DNA of 64,000 bases from Methylacidiphilum caldifontis (GTDB lineage: Bacteria > Verrucomicrobiota > Verrucomicrobiia > Methylacidiphilales > Methylacidiphilaceae): assembly GCF_017310505.1 (NCBI RefSeq), contig NZ_CP065957.1, positions 1,798,001 to 1,862,000 of the forward strand. Direction: 5' to 3'. The notes under the pieces were generated by a model. It saw only the letters and a list, made by a program, of their open reading frames with translations. It was not told the DNA's origin and ran no database searches. The position numbers were made by a program, and so were the translations under genes. This document shows positions 45,105 to 53,000 of the stretch, one piece after another; position 1 is the stretch's first letter; every line of letters begins with the position of its first letter.

Positions 45105-45488
45105 GTGAAAAAGATTGGCTCCATTCTTTCCTTGCTATCTCTTTTTGGCATAGTGGGGCTACATTGGATTTTAATTCTCTTTGTTGCCTATGGGAAGATG
45201 ATCTCCCAATATTCCTCTAATTATGGAGTGGAGAGTGGAATAACAATGACTTTTGATGGCAAACATCCCTGCTCTATCTGTAAAAAAGTTTCAAAAGAAC
45301 AATTTAAGGAAGCAAAGAAAATGGCATGGTCGAAGTCCTTGAAAAAGGCCTCTCCCATGATCACGCCTTCTCTAACTATTGTTGTAAAAAGAAACAACCT
45401 TTTTTTACAGACTCTCTATCAGATCCAGAAAAATCTCGATTCGGTTTGTCTTTTATCCCTTAGTCCTCCTCCTAAATCTTTTTCTTAA
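45105..45488 (+). CDS. Small membrane-associated protein with DGKHPCxxCK motif
   Basis: The 127-residue product starts at GTG, with AAAGAGGA just upstream. It has one N-terminal hydrophobic segment (SILSLLSLFGIVGLHWILIL, about 5-24), then YGKMISQYSS and the motif FDGKHPCSICKKV (about 50-62), with two Cys in a CxxC spacing. I recall a family of small verrucomicrobial proteins with the same GKHPC-x-x-C motif, of unknown function. The C-terminal part is basic. It could bind a metal or a redox partner through the Cys pair, but this is inference. It is the first intact gene after the transposon debris. Confidence 0.7.
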   Translation: MKKIGSILSLLSLFGIVGLHWILILFVAYGKMISQYSSNYGVESGITMTFDGKHPCSICKKVSKEQFKEAKKMAWSKSLKKASPMITPSLTIVVKRNNLFLQTLYQIQKNLDSVCLLSLSPPPKSFS

Positions 45489-45694
45489 TTGATAAAGCTA
45501 GGGCTAGATAAGGGAGTCATGAATTTCCTTGTCGTTTTCTTTCTTAGGTAATGTCAATTTTAAGGCTGACTTAGTTTTAGAGAAAGGAAAACCTAGCAAT
45601 CCTCAATTTTAGTCCCGGGTAATCTTTTTACCCTCTGCAATATAAATTTTCAGTCCAACAAATCTTTCTAAGAAAGTTAAAGGACAAAAGGGTT

Positions 45695-46222
45695 ATGAAT
45701 AGAGAAGAATTTGAAAAGGTTTTTGAAGAACATTACAAGGATGCATACCGGTTTGCTTTGTCTCTTTGTAGAGATGTCGATCAAGCATGTGATTTAGTCC
45801 AGCAGGCTTTTATTCTTCTTTATACACATAAGGAAGCATTAAAGAATGGTTTGAAAGTGAAGAACTGGCTTTTTACCACTTTGTATCGGTTGTTTCTTCG
45901 TTTGAGAAAGAAAGAAGAACGCTATCAAAACATGGGTATCGAAGAGATGGAAAATTTTCTTATAGAAGAAAATAAAGGAGATCTAAGAGTTGACTGCCAG
46001 TATGTTGTGGACTGCCTGCTTCAACTTGAGGAGCCTTACCGAATCGCCTTGTTACTCTATTACATGGATGAACTGACTTATCTAGATATTGCCCAGATTC
46101 TAAAAGTGCCTATTGGAACTGTTATGTCTAGGATATTTCGTGGAAAGAAGCTTTTACGAGATTTAGTTCTTGCAAAAAGATCTAATAAAAAGAAAAATAG
46201 AAGATTAAAAGCAAAAGTCTAA
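45695..46222 (+). CDS. ECF-type RNA polymerase sigma factor
   Basis: This 175-residue sigma-70-family factor has region 2 (about 8-75: FEEHYKDAYRFALSLCRDVDQACDLVQQAFILLY, split over several helices), and KNWLFTTLYRLFLRLRKKE as the end of region 2. Region 4 runs from LLQLEEPYRIALLLYYMDELTYLDIAQIL to the recognition helix PIGTVMSRIFRGKKLLRD (about 110-155). There is no region 1 or 3. The Lys/Arg-rich tail (KRSNKKKNRRLKAK) is unusual. A small ORF follows 17 bp downstream, in the place where an anti-sigma gene normally lies. Confidence 0.92.
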   Translation: MNREEFEKVFEEHYKDAYRFALSLCRDVDQACDLVQQAFILLYTHKEALKNGLKVKNWLFTTLYRLFLRLRKKEERYQNMGIEEMENFLIEENKGDLRVDCQYVVDCLLQLEEPYRIALLLYYMDELTYLDIAQILKVPIGTVMSRIFRGKKLLRDLVLAKRSNKKKNRRLKAKV

Positions 46223-46238
46223 ACAAGGAAGTTCCAAA

Positions 46239-46469
46239 TTGAAGAGGGTTATTCATAAAGCTTGGAATAAACAAAGAAATAATAAAATTTCTGCAATGGA
46301 TAACTCATTGAGCTTTAAGACTCTAAGAAAGCCTGTTTTAAAAGAAGAAAAAGAGGACCCTCTGAATAAGATTATTAAGAAATCCATTCAACAGATTATC
46401 CCACCCGTATGCCTAAAAGAAAATGTCATTGAAGCTATAAAAGCATTTGAAGACTACACATACCGCTAG
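46239..46469 (+). CDS. Possible short anti-sigma-like partner of the ECF factor
   Basis: This 76-residue ORF starts at TTG 17 bp after the sigma gene. It is highly basic, with no membrane segment or zinc-finger Cys/His pattern. The C-terminal IIPPVCLKENVIEAIKAFE resembles the PPxLxExVxxAI segment that often precedes the body of an anti-sigma domain, so it may be a truncated or cytosolic anti-sigma. The unusual start codon, small size and lack of a ribosome-binding site keep confidence low. Confidence 0.35.
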   Translation: MKRVIHKAWNKQRNNKISAMDNSLSFKTLRKPVLKEEKEDPLNKIIKKSIQQIIPPVCLKENVIEAIKAFEDYTYR

Positions 46470-46514
46470 ATTGATCCCTTTTGGTTTTAAATCTTCCTTG
46501 TAAAGAAAAAACAA

Positions 46515-46569
46515 AGCAAAAATTGTTACAATTGTTAAAAAATTGTTACAATTGTTAAATATTTTTGCT
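46515..46569. promoter_or_regulatory. Tandem palindromic operator upstream of the ParA-like gene
   Basis: Two copies of a 20-bp unit lie back to back (46521-46540 and 46541-46560), each beginning with the perfect 13-bp palindrome AATTGTTACAATT. The two palindrome centres are 20 bp apart, two helical turns. The block is bounded by an outer 9-bp inverted repeat, AGCAAAAAT (46515-46523) and ATTTTTGCT (46561-46569). It looks like a cooperative binding site for a dimeric regulator. Confidence 0.75.
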
Positions 46570-46574
46570 GTCTA

Positions 46575-46603
46575 TTGACCGTTCCTATTTATTTTTGTAA
46601 ACT
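46575..46603 (+). promoter_or_regulatory. Sigma-70-like promoter for the ParA-like gene
   Basis: TTGACC (46575-46580) and TAAACT (46598-46603) are separated by 17 bp. The -35 lies 6 bp downstream of the tandem palindromes, and the ATG is at 46640, leaving about 30 nt of leader. Confidence 0.5.
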
Positions 46604-46639
46604 ATGCCCGCTCAGCAATTCTAAAATTTTTTCTCTTTC

Positions 46640-47377
46640 ATGCTTAAAAGTTACCTTTTAATGTCCATTGGGTCTAAAGGAGGAACAGGGAAAACTACAG
46701 CTATGCTTCTTTTGGCTGATTGGCTGTTGTTGAAGGGCAAAAGTGTCCAGGTTATTGAAGCTGATCTGGAAAATTCAGGGAAAGCAGGGGGTATAAGCCA
46801 CTGGTTTAGAGAGAGTCTTAAACTTGACATACGCAGTGCAAGAGAATGTGACATGGTTTTAGAAACGGCAGCAGAAAATGAGTTTACTCTTGTCGATCTT
46901 CCAGCTAATAGTGGAGTTGAAATCAAGGGGTGGTGGAAAGAGCTAATTACTCCTGAAGTGCTTACAGAAATGAAAGTAGAAGTAGTGGCCGTGGGTTCGA
47001 TCACTCCTTATCCTGGGTCTACTGGAGGAATATTCGATTGGGCGACCGTTCTTCAGGATCATTGTAAATATCTCATTGCAAAAAATATGATGCATTCAAA
47101 AATTGCGCATTTCAGTGATTATTACGACTCTAAATCTGGGCAACAATTTAGAAAAAGTTATTTACCCTATGAAATTAAAATTTCTTCACTTTTGCAAGAG
47201 GCGATGCAACAATTGGTTAAAACTGGTTTAAGACCATCCCTTGCATTGGATGATAAATCTATTCCTCTTCTTCTGAGGCAACGGATAAGAAACTGGAGTC
47301 AAGCCGTTTTTGATCAACTTGATGCGTTGGATCTATTTTCCCCACTCCATAAAAAGGGAGATTTATCGGAAATTTAA
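46640..47377 (+). CDS. ParA/MinD-like P-loop ATPase, orphan
   Basis: This 245-residue deviant Walker ATPase has the KGGTGKTT motif (about 13-20) with the signature Lys. A Walker A' aspartate lies in IEADLENSGK, and FTLVDLPANSG forms the Walker B-like strand. The rest (GWWKELITPEVL, SITPYPGSTGGIFDW) resembles ParA-like proteins of plasmid and conjugative-element maintenance (MobD/StbB-like) more than chromosomal Soj. No parB follows, and the tandem palindromes upstream could serve as its operator or centromere-like site. Together with the neighbouring IS607 debris and sigma factor it suggests a mobile-element fragment. Function is unknown. Confidence 0.75.
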   Translation: MLKSYLLMSIGSKGGTGKTTAMLLLADWLLLKGKSVQVIEADLENSGKAGGISHWFRESLKLDIRSARECDMVLETAAENEFTLVDLPANSGVEIKGWWKELITPEVLTEMKVEVVAVGSITPYPGSTGGIFDWATVLQDHCKYLIAKNMMHSKIAHFSDYYDSKSGQQFRKSYLPYEIKISSLLQEAMQQLVKTGLRPSLALDDKSIPLLLRQRIRNWSQAVFDQLDALDLFSPLHKKGDLSEI

Positions 47378-47410
47378 GTTTAGATCAGAGTAAAAAGAAA
47401 CAACGGCAAC

Positions 47411-48304
47411 ATGCAAGATTCAGCTGAGTTAAAATGCAGAAAAGAAAGCGATATGGCTTCTCGACTTGAAGAGTTGCGGGGTCACTACCTCAAGCTGATT
47501 AAAAAAACGCTGACGCGCCGGCTATGGCGTACCCATCTCAGCCCGGTTTTTCAGTCAAACTCCTTCTCAGCCAGGTTGGCTCGTTGGATCACAGACCGGA
47601 TTCTCTCGCTACCACCCTTCGCAAATTGAGGCATGGTCCTTCTGAGACAACTCCCCGAGTCAGCTACCGAAGAGGGATCTTTTTGGCCAATCGATGGTCA
47701 TACCATGGTAGGCTGGAAACGGCTTGAGAACGTGCAGGCTTGTGTCGAGACGATTTTAGCCGAAGGGATCGAAGGCGATCTGCTCGAGGCGGGGGTCTGG
47801 CGTGGTGGAGTTGCGATCTTCATGAAAGCGTTACTCTACGCCTATGGGGAAGACATGCGGCGGGTTATTGTCGCTGATTCCTTTGCTGGTTTTCCCAATC
47901 CAAGACTGGAAGATCGAGAAGACCGTCATTGGACTGTTAAGAATAGTGCAGCGGAAGCCTTTATGTCTGTTTCGGAGGAGGAGGTTCGGGACAACTTTTC
48001 CCGTTACGGGCTCCTCGATGACAAGGTGGTTTTCCTCAAGGGTTTTTTCCATGAAACCCTTCCGAATGCCCCGATTGAGAAGCTTGCGCTCCTTCGAGCT
48101 GATGCTGATATGTATCGCTCAACTATGGACATTCTAGAGTCCTTGTATGACAAGCTTTCTCCTGGTGGATTTTGCATTATTGACGATTATGCAATGAGTT
48201 CCTGTAAGGCTGCTGTTGATGAATTCCGCAAGCGGAGGAAAATTTCAGAACCTCTAATGGTGATTGACTGGACTGGTCGTTACTGGCGAAAGGGGCAAAC
48301 TTAG
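47411..48304 (+). pseudogene. TylF-type macrocin O-methyltransferase-like gene with in-frame TGA
   Basis: The frame reads continuously from 47411 to 48304 except for a TGA at 47627-47629. Upstream is MASRLEELRGHYLKLIKKTLT..., the usual N-terminus of a TylF-like sugar O-methyltransferase. Downstream, MVLLRQLPES... leads to GDLLEAGVWRGGVAIFMKALL, IVADSFAGFPNP, FSRYGLLDDKVVFLKGFF, RADADMYRSTMDILESLYDKLSPGGFCIIDDY, and the WTGRYWRK end. The ATG at 47633, 4 bp after the stop, could allow a shorter SAM-binding protein to be made. The GC content is clearly higher than that of the neighbours, so it was probably acquired. I call it a disrupted gene; the SAM-binding half may still be expressed. Confidence 0.7.
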
Positions 48305-48485
48305 CGACTACTCCACGAGAAATCAAGGAAATATGTGATAACTTTCTCTAGTAGTGAAAGTTACCCTCGTGACACTAAAATGGATATTCCATAAAAAGTC
48401 GATTACTGGAGTTCGATAGCTTAGGTTTGCAAAGTTTAAAATCTCTAATATTTTTTAAATCAAGTAAGAAAAGAAGGGGAGGGAT

Positions 48486-48908
48486 ATGAAATCGATACTT
48501 GGTTTTAGTCTTGCTTTTACGATGTTTTTATTGCCTATGACCCTTCTAGGCAAAGATACTCATTGTGGTTGTACGGAAAGAAAAATAGTCATTGTGAATA
48601 ATGGAAAAGTTTTGAGCCCAACCGATCCTGAAGCTCTAAAGATATTAGAAAGGGTTAATCAAGAGATAGTTTCTTTGGAGGAATGGGAAAATGATCTTTG
48701 GGAAAGACTATCTCAGCTTGAATCTCTTTTTTTGGAAAAACAAAGAGAGCTATTTAAAATCCAGCAAGAGTTATTGAAAAATCTTAAAAAATCTACAGAA
48801 CCTTTTTGGGAAGAACAAAAACCCAACCGAAAAACTTTGCCCCAACCCAAGAATAATCCGATTCCTTTTCCCCAAGGACAACCCATTTTAGTTTCTAGCG
48901 GTCGGTAA
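48486..48908 (+). CDS. Secreted coiled-coil protein, unknown
   Basis: This 140-residue protein has a signal peptide (MKSILGFSLAFTMFLLPMTLLG, cleaved near LLGKD) and a Cys-containing CGCTERK motif just after it. A helical, coiled-coil-like segment (EALKILERVNQEIVSLEEWENDLWERLSQLESLFLEKQ in outline, about 55-105) follows. It ends in a Pro-rich tail (PQPKNNPIPFPQGQP). A GGGGAGGG ribosome-binding site precedes the ATG. No homology is recognised; an envelope role is likely. Confidence 0.65.
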   Translation: MKSILGFSLAFTMFLLPMTLLGKDTHCGCTERKIVIVNNGKVLSPTDPEALKILERVNQEIVSLEEWENDLWERLSQLESLFLEKQRELFKIQQELLKNLKKSTEPFWEEQKPNRKTLPQPKNNPIPFPQGQPILVSSGR

Positions 48909-48957
48909 TGGTTCGAATATTTTCTTTGTTTTAAGAAGTTCCTATTTCAGAGTTTTC

Positions 48958-50016
48958 CTATAAAGGGGGTATCTTTTCTTCTTCCATCCATTTATGATAC
49001 TCAATTAAAGGAAGATCACTGGGACGCAAATACATTGACAAGCTTGAAGACATTGGAGGGAGTAACCATGGTCTTTGGCTTTCTATAACGCGTCTATCTT
49101 CCTCCATGATCTGAATCTGGATTTTTTCATAAATAGGATCACGCTCGGACAGCTTATCAAAATTTCGTGCAATTCTCCAAAATACCCTGCTTTCATGATA
49201 GCTTAATGGAGAAATAAGTTGAAGAAGAACCCATGCTTCTCCCTTGTCATTGGTTTTTCGTAAATGAATCCAATTGATTCCAGCAGCTATTGTATAATGA
49301 ACCGTATTGGTATCTTCCTTTTTTGCAGTTTCTGCCCTACTAAATCCGGATGAAGGAGCCGTTGTTCTTTGGCAGATGGTAAAAGTAGAGAGGATAAATC
49401 CATTTTCCTTAGTGACTCGATGAGAGGGGGCTTCAACAATGTCAGGATGACCTATAGTCGAAGGATGGACCCATGCGAAATGGGTATCATCGAGCTGACC
49501 TAAAACAATTCTCTGAGGACTTGCTCGCCAATGGCTTTCTTTCCATTTTCCTTCGTCAAGTTGATGGAAATCGTTATTTTCAAACTCTTCGAAACGAGGA
49601 ATAGGATACTTGGGGTTAGATACAAGGCTTACCCAAATCATACCCATGGATTCCTGGGTTAAATAAGAACGGATGCGAGCGTCTAAAGGAATTGGAAGGG
49701 AGCGTCGAGAAGGGATCTCTATACAGCGTCCCTCCTCGTTATAAAGCCAACCATGGTAAGGACATCTCAAGAAACTCTTTTTTTCAATTTTACCTCCGGA
49801 AAGAGCAGCACCTAGATGACGACAGAGATCATCAAAGCAGCTTACTTTCCCATTAAGACGTGCGAGTACAAGACGCCTGCCCAATAGCTGAATTCCAAGA
49901 GGTTTGTCTAATAAAAATGAAGAAGGACAAACCGGATGCCAAAATGTAGACATTGAGGAATAGTAGGCCTTAACAAGCGAAAAATTTTCTTCTAGAAAAA
50001 AAGTTTCATTTACCAT
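48958..50016 (-). CDS. Rieske non-heme iron oxygenase, alpha subunit-like
   Basis: This 352-residue protein belongs to the aromatic-ring-hydroxylating/demethylase Rieske oxygenases. The Rieske [2Fe-2S] site is C65-x-H67 (CRHLGAALS) and C85-x-x-H88 (CPYHGWLY). The mononuclear iron site is LGQLDDTHFAWVH with His179 and His184. The domain order (Rieske, then catalytic) is like the VanA/phenylpropionate-dioxygenase-like group, whose members demethylate or hydroxylate aromatics, choline-like amines or sterols. No reductase is adjacent. The substrate cannot be assigned. Confidence 0.9.
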   Translation of the reverse strand: MVNETFFLEENFSLVKAYYSSMSTFWHPVCPSSFLLDKPLGIQLLGRRLVLARLNGKVSCFDDLCRHLGAALSGGKIEKKSFLRCPYHGWLYNEEGRCIEIPSRRSLPIPLDARIRSYLTQESMGMIWVSLVSNPKYPIPRFEEFENNDFHQLDEGKWKESHWRASPQRIVLGQLDDTHFAWVHPSTIGHPDIVEAPSHRVTKENGFILSTFTICQRTTAPSSGFSRAETAKKEDTNTVHYTIAAGINWIHLRKTNDKGEAWVLLQLISPLSYHESRVFWRIARNFDKLSERDPIYEKIQIQIMEEDRRVIESQRPWLLPPMSSSLSMYLRPSDLPLIEYHKWMEEEKIPPL

Positions 50017-50170
50017 AGTGAAAAATATTCTACTTTAGTAGCGATTCCAATAATGAGGGGGAGAAAAGAGTTTCTTACAGGTTTTATTTTCTTTCGAGGA
50101 ACTTTTTCTTTATCTCAAGGTTATAGCAGCTAGAATACTTCATTTTTATTTGATCAAAAAAGGGTTATGT

Positions 50171-50728
50171 ATGAAGAGTTGTTTGTGGAAAAGAAAAATA
50201 TTATTGTGTGCTTTCTTGATTTTGTTTTCTCTTTCTTTAACCCATGCCTCAACTGAATATATTGCATATAAGCATCCAAAGATGAGGGTCGGGAATGGAG
50301 GTAAGGTAGTGAGGATAAAAAGGGTTGATGTATGGCTGAAAGGTAGTCCTGCCATGCGTTATTGGATCGATGGGGTTCTTATGGATGAACGGACTACAGA
50401 GAACTGGGCTAAGGTTGATAAAGAAAAAAAAGAGGCCATAAAGAAAGCTGTCGATAAAGCCCGAGATAAGCATGCCAATGGAGTCGTTCGACTCTACTCG
50501 AAAGTATTAAGGGAGAAAAGAACTGAGACCTATTATGACTCTCTGGGTATGGGTTATGGATATGGGATGTTGGGATATCCTTTTGGATTTGGAGATCCGT
50601 TTTGGGGACCAATGATGTATCCTGGTTTTGGGATGGGTTACGGAGGACCTGTTCAAAGTTCCACCCAACTCATCACTGTTTTTCATATTAGGTCAAAATT
50701 TGATATTATCCATTACAATACCTATTGA
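50171..50728 (+). CDS. Secreted Gly/Tyr-rich protein, unknown
   Basis: The 185-residue product from the ATG at 50171 (AAAAGGG, 6 nt upstream) begins with a signal peptide (MKSCLWKRKILLCAFLILFSLSLTHAS in outline). The mature part has a YKHPKMRVGNGGKVV stretch, a charged helical segment with many Lys (DKEKKEAIKKAVDKARDKH), and a Gly/Tyr/Phe-rich region (MGYGYGMLGYPFGFGDPFWGP). No known family. The 3' end overlaps the convergent methyltransferase gene by 7 bp. The frame also opens seven codons earlier at TTG. Confidence 0.6.
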   Translation: MKSCLWKRKILLCAFLILFSLSLTHASTEYIAYKHPKMRVGNGGKVVRIKRVDVWLKGSPAMRYWIDGVLMDERTTENWAKVDKEKKEAIKKAVDKARDKHANGVVRLYSKVLREKRTETYYDSLGMGYGYGMLGYPFGFGDPFWGPMMYPGFGMGYGGPVQSSTQLITVFHIRSKFDIIHYNTY

Positions 50729-51666
50729 TATTTCGTAGTGTTTTTTAGAAGTTTTTGGAAAAACCGAATGGGTTTGGTTATTTTCCAACTGAAGGAATTT
50801 TTTATCTTTTCGATTTCTTCTTCTTTTTCAGCCAATTGTTGAAGGAGTTTTTCCTCTACGAAATCGGGATTCGTTTCATTAGACCAAAAATTTCCTTTTT
50901 GATCCGGAAAGGATACAGCACCCTCCGAATCTTTTACCCCAGGGATAACTTGAGCTACTTTTCCGGCAACAATCGGTTTGCCAATAGAAGTTTCTTCTTC
51001 GGCTGATTTAGTTATCATACAAATGGAATTGACAAATTCTATTTTATAAATTTGACAAAGGGATTCATTTTCAATCCGAATGCCATAAACTTTTTCGAAC
51101 CCCCTTATCAAATCATCCCTTTTCATAGCTACACCCCAATAGGGATGATGAATAATATCCACAAGTTTTTTGAGAAATCCGACTGTGGTATAAGGGTAGT
51201 AAAGACCTCCTTCGAACTCTTTCCAATAACTACAATGGAGATCTTCTACAATATAAATTCCATTATTTTCGAGATAAGGGAAATAGAGGGCAAAGTTTTT
51301 AATGACATCAGACGACTTGTGGGAACCATCGTCGATAATGAGGTTAAAGGTGGATGATTCTGAAATAATCTGTTTTTTTGTATCTTCTTGGCTTGCATCA
51401 CCAATGATTACACGGATTCTGGGATCTGAAAAAATCAACTCTTTGCAACGAGAATTAATATCACAACCCACGATTTTTGCCGCTTTTTTAAAATATTGAG
51501 ACCAAATCTCAAGAGATCCTCCATTTTGAACGCCTATTTCGAGTAAATTAATAGGCATATTCTTAAACTTAAGAAAAACGGAATCATAAAATTTGAGATA
51601 TGAAATCCACTTATGAGCTATCTTTCCTTCGTGTTCTAAGTAAAGTTGGGTCAGTGTCTTGTGCAT
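50722..51666 (-). CDS. Class I methyltransferase (type 24-like) with C-terminal glycosyltransferase-style tail
   Basis: The 314-residue product has a SAM-binding core: LLEIGVQNGGSLEIWSQYF (about 41-59), IVGCDINSRC, RVIIGDASQ, and FNLIIDDGSHKSSDVIKNF (about 107-125), as in cephalosporin-hydroxylase/methyltransferase-24-like proteins that modify sugars or antibiotics. The middle is long and the last 45 residues form a coiled coil ending NSFSWKITKPIRFFQKLL. Such SWKIT-P tails are common in glycosyltransferases and cell-surface glycan methyltransferases. It probably O-methylates a surface glycan, but nothing next to it proves this. Confidence 0.8.
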   Translation of the reverse strand: MHKTLTQLYLEHEGKIAHKWISYLKFYDSVFLKFKNMPINLLEIGVQNGGSLEIWSQYFKKAAKIVGCDINSRCKELIFSDPRIRVIIGDASQEDTKKQIISESSTFNLIIDDGSHKSSDVIKNFALYFPYLENNGIYIVEDLHCSYWKEFEGGLYYPYTTVGFLKKLVDIIHHPYWGVAMKRDDLIRGFEKVYGIRIENESLCQIYKIEFVNSICMITKSAEEETSIGKPIVAGKVAQVIPGVKDSEGAVSFPDQKGNFWSNETNPDFVEEKLLQQLAEKEEEIEKIKNSFSWKITKPIRFFQKLLKNTTKYQ

Positions 51667-51755
51667 TCCAGGGAAAAAATTATAGCTTAAACTAAAAAAA
51701 CCTTTTATGTATCGAAAGTGATTATAAAGGGATTGTGAAAAGAAGAAAGCTTATT

Positions 51756-52988
51756 TTACTGTGAGCCTACAACGATCACTTTAGAACCTTCGACTTTTGC
51801 TTCATCAGGTGGATTGAGAACTACCCTATCCTGTGGAGTAACCCCTTTTAATATTTCCACTTTATAACCATCGTTATTTCCCACTTCGACTTCTTTAAGA
51901 TGGCAAATATTATTTTGATCTACCGTCGAAACATAGGGTTTAGCTTCTTTAAAAAACAATGTATTGACGGGTATTGTCCATGGAGCAATGCTTGGAACTT
52001 TGATCGATACGATAACATAGAGTCCAGGCAGGAGTTTCATATCGGAATTTTCCACGTCGACCTCCGTCAGTAGAGTCCTTGAAGCCGATTCAAGCCCATA
52101 AGATGTCCGCACTACTTTACCCGAGTAGATTTTTCCAGGTTGCTCGGGTACAATGACTTCAGCCGCCATGCCTTCATTGATCGAAAAAGAATAGGTCTGA
52201 GGGACAGCGATGTAAATCCTTAAAATGTCAATCTGAGCAATGCGATAGAGTTGTTTGTGGGCTCCTTGAACCGCTTCATTTTGTCCAGCAACAAGGGTTC
52301 CAATATCAATGTTTCTTGCTGTAATGACCCCATCGAAGGGTGCGGTGACCTTTTCGAAACTTTGCCACTGCAACAGTTTATCCAACTCAGCTACAGCTGC
52401 TTCATAACCCGTTCTTTGAACGTCATATTCCTGAGCTGAAACAGCTCGGGTAGAGGCAAGGTTTTTCCATCTTTCATAACTTATCCTTGCGATCTCTACT
52501 TTAGCTCGAGCATGTTCAACTTCCTTATCTACTTCTGGTGCATCAATTTCACAAAGAAGTTGTCCCGCTTTGACCTTGTCACCAATATCCACGTACCATT
52601 TTTTAATATAACCGTTTACCCTAGCCCAGATTGGGGTTTCATAGAAGCCTTGAGTTGTCCCAGGCAAGGCTAAAGAAGTAAACTCTTTTGTTTTTTCTGG
52701 ATGGATTACCTTGACATAAACATTTTGGGATTCCTTCAGGGTGGCTTGAAGCTCAAACCAGTTTAAGATTCTTTGAAATAAAGACAAAATGAGAAGTAAA
52801 AAAAATAGTGTCCCTAAAATAAACAATGGTTTTTTTTCTTTTAAAGACTTTAAGGCACCAATGCTTTTCCCTTTAAAAAAGTGAATCACAGATTGGAAGA
52901 AAAAGAGAATTCCTTTTTTTTTTACAAAACGAGGATTATCCTCCTTTTCTTCTTTTTTCTCTATGTCTTTTTTAATTCTTTTAGTCAT
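51756..52988 (-). CDS. RND efflux adaptor (membrane fusion protein)
   Basis: This 410-residue periplasmic adaptor links an RND pump to an outer-membrane channel. An unusual cytosolic, Lys-rich extension of about 50 residues precedes one hydrophobic segment (PLFILGTLFFLLLILSLF). The HlyD-like domains follow: PIWARVNGYIKKWYVDIGDKVKAGQLLCEID (barrel-sandwich, split), a coiled-coil hairpin, and ITARNIDIGTLVAGQ. The C-terminal part has beta-barrel and membrane-proximal domains. It lies 12 bp downstream of the pump gene on the same strand. A TolC-like gene is absent from the window. Confidence 0.92.
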   Translation of the reverse strand: MTKRIKKDIEKKEEKEDNPRFVKKKGILFFFQSVIHFFKGKSIGALKSLKEKKPLFILGTLFFLLLILSLFQRILNWFELQATLKESQNVYVKVIHPEKTKEFTSLALPGTTQGFYETPIWARVNGYIKKWYVDIGDKVKAGQLLCEIDAPEVDKEVEHARAKVEIARISYERWKNLASTRAVSAQEYDVQRTGYEAAVAELDKLLQWQSFEKVTAPFDGVITARNIDIGTLVAGQNEAVQGAHKQLYRIAQIDILRIYIAVPQTYSFSINEGMAAEVIVPEQPGKIYSGKVVRTSYGLESASRTLLTEVDVENSDMKLLPGLYVIVSIKVPSIAPWTIPVNTLFFKEAKPYVSTVDQNNICHLKEVEVGNNDGYKVEILKGVTPQDRVVLNPPDEAKVEGSKVIVVGSQ

Positions 52989-53000
52989 CGATTCACATTT

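Noticed and set aside
44933-45151. 72-residue minus-strand frame
   Set aside because: It overlaps the start of the GKHPC-motif gene on the other strand and is rich in Phe/Ile/Asn, as expected of AT-rich noncoding sequence.
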